A stretch of 30,674 nt of DNA from Bacteroidales bacterium. Its GTDB lineage: Bacteria; Bacteroidota; Bacteroidia; Bacteroidales; Muribaculaceae. Below, piece by piece: positions 7,575-14,495 of this stretch (positions are counted from its first letter, which is position 1; the number at the start of each line of letters is the position of its first letter). The position numbers and the translations under genes were made by a program. Below the pieces are notes generated by a model that saw only the letters and a program-made list of their open reading frames with translations, had not been told where the DNA came from and ran no database searches. The stretch is taken from positions 1 through 30,674 of the forward strand of contig SFLG01000012.1 in NCBI GenBank assembly GCA_004553485.1, given 5' to 3'.

Positions 7575-7653
7575 GAAGAGGGGGTGGGAGTTATCAGAGG
7601 AATTATAGTTATCAGATGTATCGGGGACGGGCGGCGGGGGCGGCTATCGGGTA

Positions 7654-8787
7654 TCAGAGGGGGGAGAAGTCGCCGTTGGTGACGTGCCACAGCGAGTGCT
7701 GCGAGGGGATGTGGCTGACGATGTCGTCGAGGTGGCGCCGGTTGGTGTCGGTGATGAAAATCTGGCCGAAGGTGTCGCCGCCGACGACGCGGATGATGCT
7801 CTCCACGCGGTCGGCGTCGAGTTTGTCAAAGATGTCGTCGAGCAGCAGTAGCGGCTTCAGGCCCGAGACGGCGCTGAGGAAGTCGTACTGGGCGAGGCGC
7901 AGGGCTATCGTGAATGTCTTTTGCTGTCCCTGCGAGCCTGTGCGGCGCAGGGGCAGGTCGTTGAGGGCGAAGAGGATGTCGTCGCGATGTGGTCCGGCGG
8001 TGGTGTGGCGCATGACGATGTCGCGGGCGCGGTTGGCGTCGAGCAGCTTCTGCAGCCATCCCGGCGCCGTGGTGTCGAGCCCCTGCACCTCCGGGTTGGC
8101 GAGGGCGGCGTCGTGGTAGGTGATGTCGGTGGCCTCGGCGTCGGGTCCGGCGATGGCGCTGTAGTAGCGGCGGTGGATGTCGCGCAGGCGGTCGACAAAG
8201 GCGCGGCGCGCGCCGGTGATGTATGTGGCGGCGACGTCCATCGACATCTCGAGGGCGGCGAAGAGGTTGCGGTCGGCGGTGAGGTTGTCGCGCAGGAGGC
8301 GGTTGCGCTGCTGCAGGGCGTTGTTGTAGCGCACAAGGCTGGCCAGGTATCGCTGGTCAGACTGCGAGATGGCCATGTCGACAAAGCGGCGCCGGTCTTC
8401 GCCCGAGCCGTTGACGAGGTCCATGTCGGCGGGCGAAATCAGCACGCAGGGGAAGCTGCCGATGTGCTCGGTGATGCGTGTGTAGTCCTTGCCGCTGCGC
8501 TTGACCGACTTGCGCCGCCCTTCGGCGAAGCCTATGGCAACCTCCTCGGGGGCACCCTTGCGGGTGTAGCGGCCCTTGAGCATGGCAAAGTTGTCGCCGC
8601 GACGCACCAGCAGCCGGTCGGGGGCACCCGAGAAGCTGCGGCAGAAGCTCAGGTAGTGGATGGCGTCCACCATGTTGCTCTTGCCCATGCCGTTGTTGCC
8701 GAGGAAGCAGTTAAGCTTGGGCGAGAAGGCCAGGTGTGCCGAGCCGATGTTCTTGAAGTTGGTGAGGGAGATTTCGTCAAGAGTCAT
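7654..8787 (-). CDS. recF: DNA replication and repair protein RecF
   Basis: This 377-residue SMC-like ATPase works with RecO and RecR to load RecA at single-stranded gaps. The N terminus LDEISLTNFKNI is the family's opening strand. Walker A is GNNGMGKS at residues 30-37. The segment PADMDLVNGSGEDRRRFVD is a RecF hallmark. The ABC signature region is TGSQGQQKTFTIALRLAQ, and Walker B is LLLLDDIFDKLD. Length is normal. Its ATG overlaps the stop codon of the upstream esterase gene by four bases (ATGA), so translation of the two is probably coupled. DUF721 follows downstream. Confidence 0.96.
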   Translation of the reverse strand: MTLDEISLTNFKNIGSAHLAFSPKLNCFLGNNGMGKSNMVDAIHYLSFCRSFSGAPDRLLVRRGDNFAMLKGRYTRKGAPEEVAIGFAEGRRKSVKRSGKDYTRITEHIGSFPCVLISPADMDLVNGSGEDRRRFVDMAISQSDQRYLASLVRYNNALQQRNRLLRDNLTADRNLFAALEMSMDVAATYITGARRAFVDRLRDIHRRYYSAIAGPDAEATDITYHDAALANPEVQGLDTTAPGWLQKLLDANRARDIVMRHTTAGPHRDDILFALNDLPLRRTGSQGQQKTFTIALRLAQYDFLSAVSGLKPLLLLDDIFDKLDADRVESIIRVVGGDTFGQIFITDTNRRHLDDIVSHIPSQHSLWHVTNGDFSPL

Positions 8788-9644
8788 TTTGCGGTGGCTT
8801 TGTCGGCGCCCGCGAAACAGCGGTCGAAGTAGAGCAGCTGGTGCAGGATTGAGTTGCTCCAGTATTTATGGTTGTGTTTGCCGGGGCGCGAGATGTAAGT
8901 GTGGGGGACTTTGAGCTCGAGCATCTTGTTGTGCAGGTCGGCGTTGACGTCGTGGAAGAAGTCTTCGCTGCCGCAGTCAAAGATGATGTTCTGGCCGTTC
9001 TGCTTGAGCAGGTCGAGGTTGTTTATCACCGTCGACTCCTGCCAGCGCTTGAAGTTATCGTCCTGCGGGCCGAGGCGCTCGGCCATCTTCCATTTGGTGG
9101 GGAAGGGCATGATGTCCACGCCTCCGCTGTTCGAGCCCATGCTACCCCAAAGGTCGGGATGGCGCATGGCCAGCCACATCGCGCCGTGGCCGCCCATCGA
9201 CAGGCCGGTGATGGCGTTGCGTGCCGGGTCGGCGCTCATGGCACGGTAGCGTGCGCGCAGCTCGGGGACGAGCTCGAGGGTGATGAACGACTCCATCTGC
9301 ATCGACGGGTCGACCGGGCTGTCCCAGTACCACGAGTCCATGCCCGAGGGCATGACCATGAACATGCCGTAGTTGTCGGCCAGCTCGCCCATATCGGGAC
9401 GCACGCGCAGCCACTGCGTGTAGTCGCCCCCGTAGCCGTTGAGCAGGTACACCACCGGAATGCTGCATGTGTCGCAGGCAAGGTCGGCGGCGTCGGGGGT
9501 TATCACCACCACCTTCATGGGTTCGGGAAGACGGTTATGCTTCGAGGCGACGGTAAGGGTATCGACGGTGAAGGCGCTGGCGCCGAGCGTGGAGACGGCG
9601 GCGAGGGCCAGTGTGGCAAAGGCGCGCATTATCAGTCTTTTCAT
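8784..9644 (-). CDS. secreted esterase, esterase D/S-formylglutathione hydrolase-like (PF00756 type)
   Basis: This 286-residue protein begins with a signal peptide (KRLIMRAFATLALAAVSTLGASA) and should act in the periplasm or outside the cell. It is an alpha/beta hydrolase of the putative-esterase group that includes esterase D, feruloyl esterases and mycolyltransferase-like proteins. The nucleophile elbow is GLSMGGHG with Ser149. The acid is probably Asp228 in DCGSEDFF and the base His257 in PGKHNHKYW. PVVYLLNGYGGDYTQW carries the oxyanion region. The true substrate is not evident; a carbohydrate-linked ester is plausible for a gut Bacteroidales. It starts 14 bp after the cytidylate kinase-like gene and overlaps recF by four bases, an unexpected neighbour for a repair gene. 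Confidence 0.9.
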   Translation of the reverse strand: MKRLIMRAFATLALAAVSTLGASAFTVDTLTVASKHNRLPEPMKVVVITPDAADLACDTCSIPVVYLLNGYGGDYTQWLRVRPDMGELADNYGMFMVMPSGMDSWYWDSPVDPSMQMESFITLELVPELRARYRAMSADPARNAITGLSMGGHGAMWLAMRHPDLWGSMGSNSGGVDIMPFPTKWKMAERLGPQDDNFKRWQESTVINNLDLLKQNGQNIIFDCGSEDFFHDVNADLHNKMLELKVPHTYISRPGKHNHKYWSNSILHQLLYFDRCFAGADKATAK

Positions 9645-9658
9645 TGCGATTGTTTTTG

Positions 9659-10321
9659 TCAGCCGCGGTTGGGCTGTGTAGGGTTAAAACGTTTTTTTAG
9701 GTATTCGATGGTGATGTCGGCGATGTCTTCGAGGCTCATCACCGACGAGTTGAAGCATAGGTCGTAGCTTGTCGAGTCGCCCCAGCGCTTGTCGGTGTAG
9801 AAGTTGTAGAAGTTTGCGCGCAGCTTGTTTGTCTTCTCGCAGTATGCGCGGCACTGCTCGAGGGTGCGTCCCTGAGGGTCGCGTTCGAGCACGCGGCGGG
9901 CGCAGTCGTCCGGGTCGGCGTGCACAAAGATGTTGACCAGGTTGGGCAGGTCGCGCAGCACGTAGTCGGCCGAGCGTCCCACAATCACGCAGGGCTTGTC
10001 CGTCGTTATGCGGTGCATGAAGTCGCACTGCGCCTTGTACAGGGCGTCGTCGTTGTTGCCGGCGGCGTTGTCGAACCATGTTATGGGGCACAGGCCCATG
10101 TTTATCGAGAAGAGACCCGAGAAAAGCTGGGGGCGGCGTTCGTCCTTCTGCTCGAAAAATTCGGGCGAGAGGCCGCTGTCGCGGGCCGCCTGCATCAGCA
10201 GCTCGCGGTCGTAGAAATCGATACCGAGACGGTTGGCCAGGATGCGGCCGAGGATGCGTCCGCCGCTTCCCATCTGCCGTCCGATGGTGATGACATATTT
10301 GTCGGGGAGGCTGTTGCTCAT
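9659..10321 (-). CDS. cytidylate kinase-like family protein
   Basis: A 220-residue P-loop kinase of the cytidylate kinase-like group (PF13189 type), distinct from the standard Cmk. The loop is GRQMGSGGRILG at residues 14-25, the variant seen in this family. DFYDRELLMQAARDSGLS is the nucleoside-binding helix region, and CVIVGRSADYVLRDLPNLVNIFVHAD gives the second nucleotide-binding segment. The later REDP-type region (ERDPQGRTLEQC) is the lid. No membrane segment is seen. The substrate of this family is not established. It heads the minus-strand cluster leading to recF and has a good -7 box just upstream (10341-10348). Confidence 0.87.
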   Translation of the reverse strand: MSNSLPDKYVITIGRQMGSGGRILGRILANRLGIDFYDRELLMQAARDSGLSPEFFEQKDERRPQLFSGLFSINMGLCPITWFDNAAGNNDDALYKAQCDFMHRITTDKPCVIVGRSADYVLRDLPNLVNIFVHADPDDCARRVLERDPQGRTLEQCRAYCEKTNKLRANFYNFYTDKRWGDSTSYDLCFNSSVMSLEDIADITIEYLKKRFNPTQPNRG

Positions 10322-10340
10322 GGTGTACGGGTGTTTGCCA

Positions 10341-10348
10341 CAAATTTA
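10341..10348 (-). promoter_or_regulatory. -7 box for the cytidylate kinase-like/recF cluster
   Basis: Read on the minus strand the sequence is TAAATTTG, a full match to TAnnTTTG, 20 nt before the start codon. The -33 element is not clear, although T-rich sequence lies upstream. Confidence 0.5.
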
Positions 10349-10404
10349 GTTTAAAAAAGCGAGAAAACCACAACTTGGGAGCAAAAAGCGTATTGTCGCG
10401 CGGC

Positions 10405-10444
10405 AAAAAAAAGGCCGCGGCCGGATGTGCCGGCGCGGCCTTTT
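10405..10444 (-). terminator. malate dehydrogenase intrinsic terminator
   Basis: On the minus strand AAAAGGCCGC and GCCGG pair with CCGGC and GCGGCCTTTT across a short loop, with one unpaired base, and end in a run of eight T. It lies 18 bp after the mdh stop. Confidence 0.92.
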
Positions 10445-10462
10445 GTGGTACAGTGACGTTTA

Positions 10463-11476
10463 TCAGTCGATGTTGGGGTTGTAGGTGTGCCACTCGGCTA
10501 CGGGAGGCAGAACGCCCATGGCGATAACCTCGTCGCGCATCTTGCAGAGGTGCTCGTAGCTGGCCTGCAGGGCTGCCATCTCCTCGGGTGTGCCGGTGAT
10601 GGCCTTGGTGTATACGCCGTCGGCGGTGATGCGGCTGGGCATAGCCATCATCACGTGGTTGAAGCGGGCGGTGTCGGCGTAAGTGCCTACGGGGTAGTCA
10701 AATTCTTTGCCACCCATGGCAGCTGCTACCATCTCTACCGAGAGGTAAGCGGGGCTCTGGAACGAGCTGCGGCGACGGAGCTCGATAATCTTGGCACCAC
10801 CCTGGGTAACCTCTTTCTGCATCTGCTCCCACTCGGCTGCCGAGAGACCCTTGCCGTTGACGGTCTCCTTGCCGGCGATGATGTCGACGAGCTTCTTGCC
10901 GGCTACGGTTGTGGGCGAAGCAAATACGGCCATCTTTTCGCCGTGGCCGCCGTAGGTGTAGGCGTTCTTGATTTCGGTCTGGGGAATGTCGAAGTGGAGG
11001 GCGAGGGCCTCTTTGAGACGGGTTGAGTCGAGGGCGGCGAGGGTGGCCACCTGGTTGGGCTTGAGGCCCGAGTGGATGAGGGCTACCAGACCGGTGATGT
11101 CGGCGGGGTTGAAGATGACGACGAGGAACTTGGCGTCGGGGCAGTACTTCTTGATGTTCTGGCCCAGCTCTTCGGCTACCTTGGAGTTGCCGGCGAGGAG
11201 GTCTTCGCGGGTCATGCCTTCCTTGCGGGGAGCGCCGCCCGACGAGATGATGTATTTGGCATCTTTAAAAGCCTCGGCGGGGTCGGTGGTGCTGGTGATG
11301 TTGATGTCATCGAAGCCGCACTGGCGCATTTCTTTGGCAACGCCCTCGGCGCTGAAAACGTCGTAGAGGCAAATGTTGTTGGTGAGGCGCATCATGCATG
11401 CGGTCTGGGCCATGTTGGAGCCGATCATGCCGGCTGCGCCCACGATGACGAGTTTTTCGTTAGTAAGGAAATCCAT
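10463..11476 (-). CDS. mdh: malate dehydrogenase
   Basis: A 337-residue NAD-dependent LDH/MDH-family enzyme that interconverts malate and oxaloacetate. The Rossmann motif is VIVGAAGMIGSNMA. The substrate loop is SSGGAPRKEGMTREDLLAGN, with the Arg-Lys (rather than the Gln of lactate dehydrogenases) and the second Arg that fix malate specificity. The active-site pair is Asp in LDSTRLKEAL and His in YGGHGEKMAV. IFNPADIT replaces the common VTNPVD, keeping the Asn. The protein is slightly longer than usual, with extra residues near the C terminus (AEWHTYNPNID). It forms a single-gene unit with its own promoter (11591-11621) and terminator. Confidence 0.95.
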   Translation of the reverse strand: MDFLTNEKLVIVGAAGMIGSNMAQTACMMRLTNNICLYDVFSAEGVAKEMRQCGFDDINITSTTDPAEAFKDAKYIISSGGAPRKEGMTREDLLAGNSKVAEELGQNIKKYCPDAKFLVVIFNPADITGLVALIHSGLKPNQVATLAALDSTRLKEALALHFDIPQTEIKNAYTYGGHGEKMAVFASPTTVAGKKLVDIIAGKETVNGKGLSAAEWEQMQKEVTQGGAKIIELRRRSSFQSPAYLSVEMVAAAMGGKEFDYPVGTYADTARFNHVMMAMPSRITADGVYTKAITGTPEEMAALQASYEHLCKMRDEVIAMGVLPPVAEWHTYNPNID

Positions 11477-11590
11477 GTCAGTTAGTTTATGTTATTGGGT
11501 TTGGTTTGTTAAAAATATGTCAGTGGCTATTTGTCAATGGTATATGCGGTTATGCGGGGCGCCTGGAAGATGTGGCGCCAATGTTATGTG

Positions 11591-11621
11591 CAAAGATACA
11601 AAAGGCTGTGACATTTTGCAA
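11591..11621 (-). promoter_or_regulatory. Bacteroidetes-type promoter of mdh
   Basis: On the minus strand TTGC (11621-11618) is followed after 19 nt by TATCTTTG (11598-11591), a full TAnnTTTG match. It predicts a leader of about 110 nt that contains a GGCGCC inverted repeat near 11560-11580. Confidence 0.75.
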
Positions 11622-11632
11622 TAGGTATATGC

Positions 11633-11688
11633 AAAAAAAAGAATGAGCAAGCGTAAACTTGTAGAAAAGTTTGACGATTACTCATTCT
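11633..11688 (-). terminator. tRNA-Asp terminator
   Basis: On the minus strand AGAATGAG pairs with CTCATTCT, with an inner AAACTT/AAGTTT helix, and the hairpin ends in eight T. It lies 11 bp past the tRNA 3' end. The hairpin is long and interrupted, so folding should be checked, but position and T run are convincing. Confidence 0.8.
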
Positions 11689-11699
11689 CCTCTCTCCTC

Positions 11700-11776
11700 T
11701 GGCGGTATGGACGGGACTCGAACCCGCGACCCCCTGCGTGACAGGCAGGTATTCTAACCAGCTGAACTACCACACC
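11700..11776 (-). tRNA. tRNA-Asp (anticodon GTC)
   Basis: A 77-nt cloverleaf. The acceptor arms GGTGTGG and CCATACC pair with one G-T wobble. The D arm contains AGCTGGTTAGAAT. The anticodon arm is CCTGC, CTGTCAC, GCAGG, giving anticodon GTC for Asp. The T arm is GCGGG, TTCGAGT, CCCGT. The discriminator base is G, and the terminal CCA is encoded. The gene has its own promoter and terminator. Confidence 0.96.
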
Positions 11777-11829
11777 GTTTTTTGTCGCTATCGACAACTG
11801 TGGAGAGTGTCTTGCCTTGTTTAGCGATG

Positions 11830-11860
11830 CAAAGGTACATTCTTTTTTTGGACCGTGCAA
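11830..11860 (-). promoter_or_regulatory. promoter of tRNA-Asp
   Basis: On the minus strand TTGC (11860-11857) is followed after 19 nt by TACCTTTG (11837-11830), the same layout as the mdh promoter. The tRNA 5' end is about 53 nt downstream of the -7 box. Confidence 0.75.
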
Positions 11861-11944
11861 GGGTTGGAGGCAAAAATTTTCATTTTTGATGAATTTTTTT
11901 TCTTTTGCCCGCTTTTCCGTGCCGCTCCACCGGGAGCCCGGGGG

Positions 11945-12685
11945 TCAGAGGGCGGCGGTGAGGGCGGCGAGGGAGGGGATTTGGGCGGGGTCTTGGGCGT
12001 CGTCTTCGGCCTGGTCCCAGCCGCGGCCTTTTATCCAGGCGGTGTGGCAGCCTATCGAGCGGGCGGGGAGGATGTCCTTGCGCAGGCTGTCGCCGACAAC
12101 GAGCACCTGCCGGGGCTCGAGGCCGAGGGCCACCACGCCGAGCATGAAGATGGCGGGGTCGGGCTTGCGCACGCCCACGACGGCGCTCTCGATGACGCCG
12201 CGGAAGTAGCGGCGCAGGTCGTAGGCGCGCAGCACCGAGTCGACATTGCCGTAGAAGTTGCTGACGAGCATCAGCGGGTAGCGCTCGCTCAGGGCCTCGA
12301 GGACGGGCCGTGCCTCCTCGATGCAGGCGCGGGCGTATGCGTCGCAGTAGGCGGCGATGTCGGCGGCGGCCTTCTGCGCGTCGGCGGGGGCGGCCTCCGG
12401 GTTGATGCGGCCCAACTCGTCAAGCTCGATGAGGGCCTTTTTGTACAGCAGGGCGGCGAAGTCGTCGCCGGGGAGGATGTGGCGCTCGCGTGCCAGCTCG
12501 CGCTCGGCAAAGACATAGCAGTGGCGGAAGGTGGGCAGGGCAACCTCGATGCCGGCGTGGCGCCAGCCCTGCTCGAGGATGTGGCTCCAGTGGTCGCCGC
12601 GGGTGTCGAGGGTGCCGCCGTAGTCAAAGATTATGCCCTTGACATCGGCGGGGATTATGCTGCCGTTATTTGTCGAAGTCTCCAT
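11945..12685 (-). CDS. HAD-superfamily hydrolase, subfamily IA
   Basis: A 246-residue HAD-fold protein. Motif I is IIFDYGGTLD with nucleophile Asp21. Motif II is the Ser in LVSNFYGN, motif III the Lys in VRKPDPAIF, and motif IV VVGDSLRKD. The helical cap lies between about residues 30 and 125. Most members are phosphatases. Here the usual second Asp of motif I (DxD) is Gly23 (D-Y-G-G-T), a variant found in some subfamily IA proteins, so phosphatase activity cannot be assumed. Its start overlaps the end of the CDP-alcohol phosphatidyltransferase gene by 20 bp, so it is the last gene of a four-gene operon and might dephosphorylate a lipid-pathway intermediate. That role is inferred only from context. 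Confidence 0.87.
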   Translation of the reverse strand: METSTNNGSIIPADVKGIIFDYGGTLDTRGDHWSHILEQGWRHAGIEVALPTFRHCYVFAERELARERHILPGDDFAALLYKKALIELDELGRINPEAAPADAQKAAADIAAYCDAYARACIEEARPVLEALSERYPLMLVSNFYGNVDSVLRAYDLRRYFRGVIESAVVGVRKPDPAIFMLGVVALGLEPRQVLVVGDSLRKDILPARSIGCHTAWIKGRGWDQAEDDAQDPAQIPSLAALTAAL

Positions 12686-13607
12686 CTTTCACCTCTTTAA
12701 GCAGGTTGCGGCAAATAGCCTCGTGGCGGCATACCATGTACACCAGCAGGATGTTGAGCACTACCAGCTCGAAGGCGAAGTAAAGCCAGGGCATCTGTGC
12801 GAAGATGGCCACGAAGAGGGCGATGCTGCGCCAGTTGAAGCTGAGGATGTTGGTGTACTTCATCAGCGGCAGCGAGGCGCGGCGGAAGGCGCGGCGGAAG
12901 CTCATGGGAATTTCGCCCGGCCACTTCTCCGTCAGCTCGTGGCGCAGGGCCTGCATGGCCGGGGTGCGCCGCTCCTGGTTGCGCGTGTAGCGGGTGTAGA
13001 AGGTGAGGGTGAGCTTGCGCCAGAAGTCCTTTTTCCAGCTCAGCGATTTAAGCGTGTCGTCAAGGTTCTCCGACTTCTCCAGCTCGCTGCCGCTCTCGCC
13101 TTTGAGGAAGAAGAGGTGGAACTGGCGGTAGTAGTCGGCCATGGCGGCCTGGGTGGCGTGGCAGATGCCGGTGACGACGGCGATTACCCAGATTAGCCAG
13201 GCGTGGTCCATGAAGAACTCTGACGTCTGGTTCTCGCGCAGGCAGATGGCGATGTATATCGAGGCGAACCACAGGTCGCCGGCCATACCGTCGAGGATGC
13301 GGCCCAGGCGCGAGTACTGGTGGGTCAGGCGTGCCAGCTGGCCGTCGGCCGAGTCGAACGAGTTGGCCCATATCAGCAGCAGCATGCCCACGACGTTGAT
13401 CCATATATTATTGAAGTAGAAGGCCACGCCGGCGCCTATGCCCAGAAATATCGACGCCACCGTTATCACGTTGGGCGTCACGCCCAGCCGGGCGGCCAGC
13501 TTGGCCCAGGCAAAGCCGAGGGGGCGGTAGAAGTACAGGTCGATGTGCTCTTCGGTGTCGAGCGACTTCAGCGAGTCACGATAACCTTGTTTTATCTCTT
13601 GTTTCAT
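12666..13607 (-). CDS. CDP-alcohol phosphatidyltransferase family membrane protein
   Basis: A 313-residue membrane enzyme that would transfer a phosphatidyl or similar group from a CDP-linked lipid to an alcohol. The signature is visible: Asp85, Asp88-Gly89, Ala92-Arg93, Gly102 and Asp106, with exact family spacing up to that point. The fourth Asp is at 111 rather than 110, so the final spacing is one residue longer than usual. Several hydrophobic helices are apparent: around 47-62, 68-83, 110-125, 135-150, and two near the C terminus (FVAIFAQMPWLYFAFELVVLNILLVYM). It is longer than PgsA or PssA; an extra hydrophilic section at about 165-235 is rich in Lys, Arg and Glu. Acceptor specificity cannot be read. 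It starts 20 bp after the acyltransferase gene and overlaps the HAD gene. Confidence 0.9.
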   Translation of the reverse strand: MKQEIKQGYRDSLKSLDTEEHIDLYFYRPLGFAWAKLAARLGVTPNVITVASIFLGIGAGVAFYFNNIWINVVGMLLLIWANSFDSADGQLARLTHQYSRLGRILDGMAGDLWFASIYIAICLRENQTSEFFMDHAWLIWVIAVVTGICHATQAAMADYYRQFHLFFLKGESGSELEKSENLDDTLKSLSWKKDFWRKLTLTFYTRYTRNQERRTPAMQALRHELTEKWPGEIPMSFRRAFRRASLPLMKYTNILSFNWRSIALFVAIFAQMPWLYFAFELVVLNILLVYMVCRHEAICRNLLKEVKDGDFDK

Positions 13608-13627
13608 TAGTTACGAATGTGTTTTTT

Positions 13628-14491
13628 TCAGGGACGTTCTCTCAGCTCGTAGGTTTTCTGGCGCAGGTAGTCGCCCAGCTCCTGGGGCGTCGCGCCGTGC
13701 TCGGCCTGTTCGGCGGGCATGATGGGGTTGCCGACGCTGACGTGGATTGTGGTGTGACGTTTTTTGTTTACCTCGGAGGGCAGACACAGCGAGCGGGCCT
13801 GCCAGCAGGCGTGGCCCAGGAAGTTGAACCAGCGGCTGTTGCTGCCGTGGAAGTAGATGGGGATGACGGGCACTTTTGAGCGGTGGATAATCTGCAGCAC
13901 GCTGGGCAGCCAGGGGCGGTCCTGCAGGCCGTCGTGGCAGGTGGTCTTGCTCATCGCTCCGGCGGGGAAAAATCCCACCGGCTCGTTGTCGTGCAGCATG
14001 CGCAGCACCTGGCGTATGCCCTGTACCGACGTGGCGCGCTTCGAGGCCTCGCCCGAGGCCGAAGGGTCGACGGCGATGAAGTTGGGGCGCATGGCCGAGA
14101 TGTGGCTGAGGATCATGTTCACCATCACGCGGAACTCGGGGCGGTGGCGCGTGATGAGGTAGATGAGGATAATGCCGTCGAGGGCACCGAAGGGGTGGTT
14201 GCTGACGGTGATGAAGGCGCCTTCGGGCAGATTGTCGAGGACCTCCTGGCCGTCTACGCGCACCTTGACGTCGAGCTGCTCCTGCAGCAGGCGTTTTACA
14301 AACTCGGGCCCGGGCGTGTCGCAGCAGGCGCCGTGCCACTTGTTCACCAGGTCTACCTTGAGGGCGTGCAGCAGCCAGTTTACGAGTTTGCGGTGCCCTT
14401 TCAGCGCCGGCACCATCTTGCTGATGTCGTCGTAGTTGAGGACATCGGGTTTAACCTGGTTTTCTGCCTGGTTTTCAGTCTGGTTTTCCAT
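13628..14491 (-). CDS. PlsC/OlsA-like acyltransferase
   Basis: A 287-residue acyltransferase of the lysophospholipid/ornithine-lipid group. The catalytic motif is SNHPFGALDG with His99 and Asp105, the H-x5-D form seen in the NHPxGxLDG subfamily. The acyl-acceptor motif is FFPAGAMSK at 174-182, and PVIPIYFHGSNS is the fourth block. Related Bacteroidetes proteins include the O-acyltransferase of glycine-lipid synthesis, so an N-acyl amino acid acceptor is possible; a lysophosphatidic acid acceptor is also possible. There is no signal peptide; it is likely a peripheral inner-membrane protein. The N terminus carries a short in-frame repeat, ENQ three times. It starts 4 bp after the ATP-grasp stop and is 20 bp before the phosphatidyltransferase gene. 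Confidence 0.88.
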   Translation of the reverse strand: MENQTENQAENQVKPDVLNYDDISKMVPALKGHRKLVNWLLHALKVDLVNKWHGACCDTPGPEFVKRLLQEQLDVKVRVDGQEVLDNLPEGAFITVSNHPFGALDGIILIYLITRHRPEFRVMVNMILSHISAMRPNFIAVDPSASGEASKRATSVQGIRQVLRMLHDNEPVGFFPAGAMSKTTCHDGLQDRPWLPSVLQIIHRSKVPVIPIYFHGSNSRWFNFLGHACWQARSLCLPSEVNKKRHTTIHVSVGNPIMPAEQAEHGATPQELGDYLRQKTYELRERP

Positions 14492-14495
14492 TTTT

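Noticed and set aside
11861..11944. AT-rich hairpin after the HAD gene as an operon terminator
   Set aside because: GGCAAAA pairs with TTTTGCC over a long AT-rich interior, but the stem is weak and no T run follows the base on the minus strand. It could end the operon, but I cannot support a terminator call.
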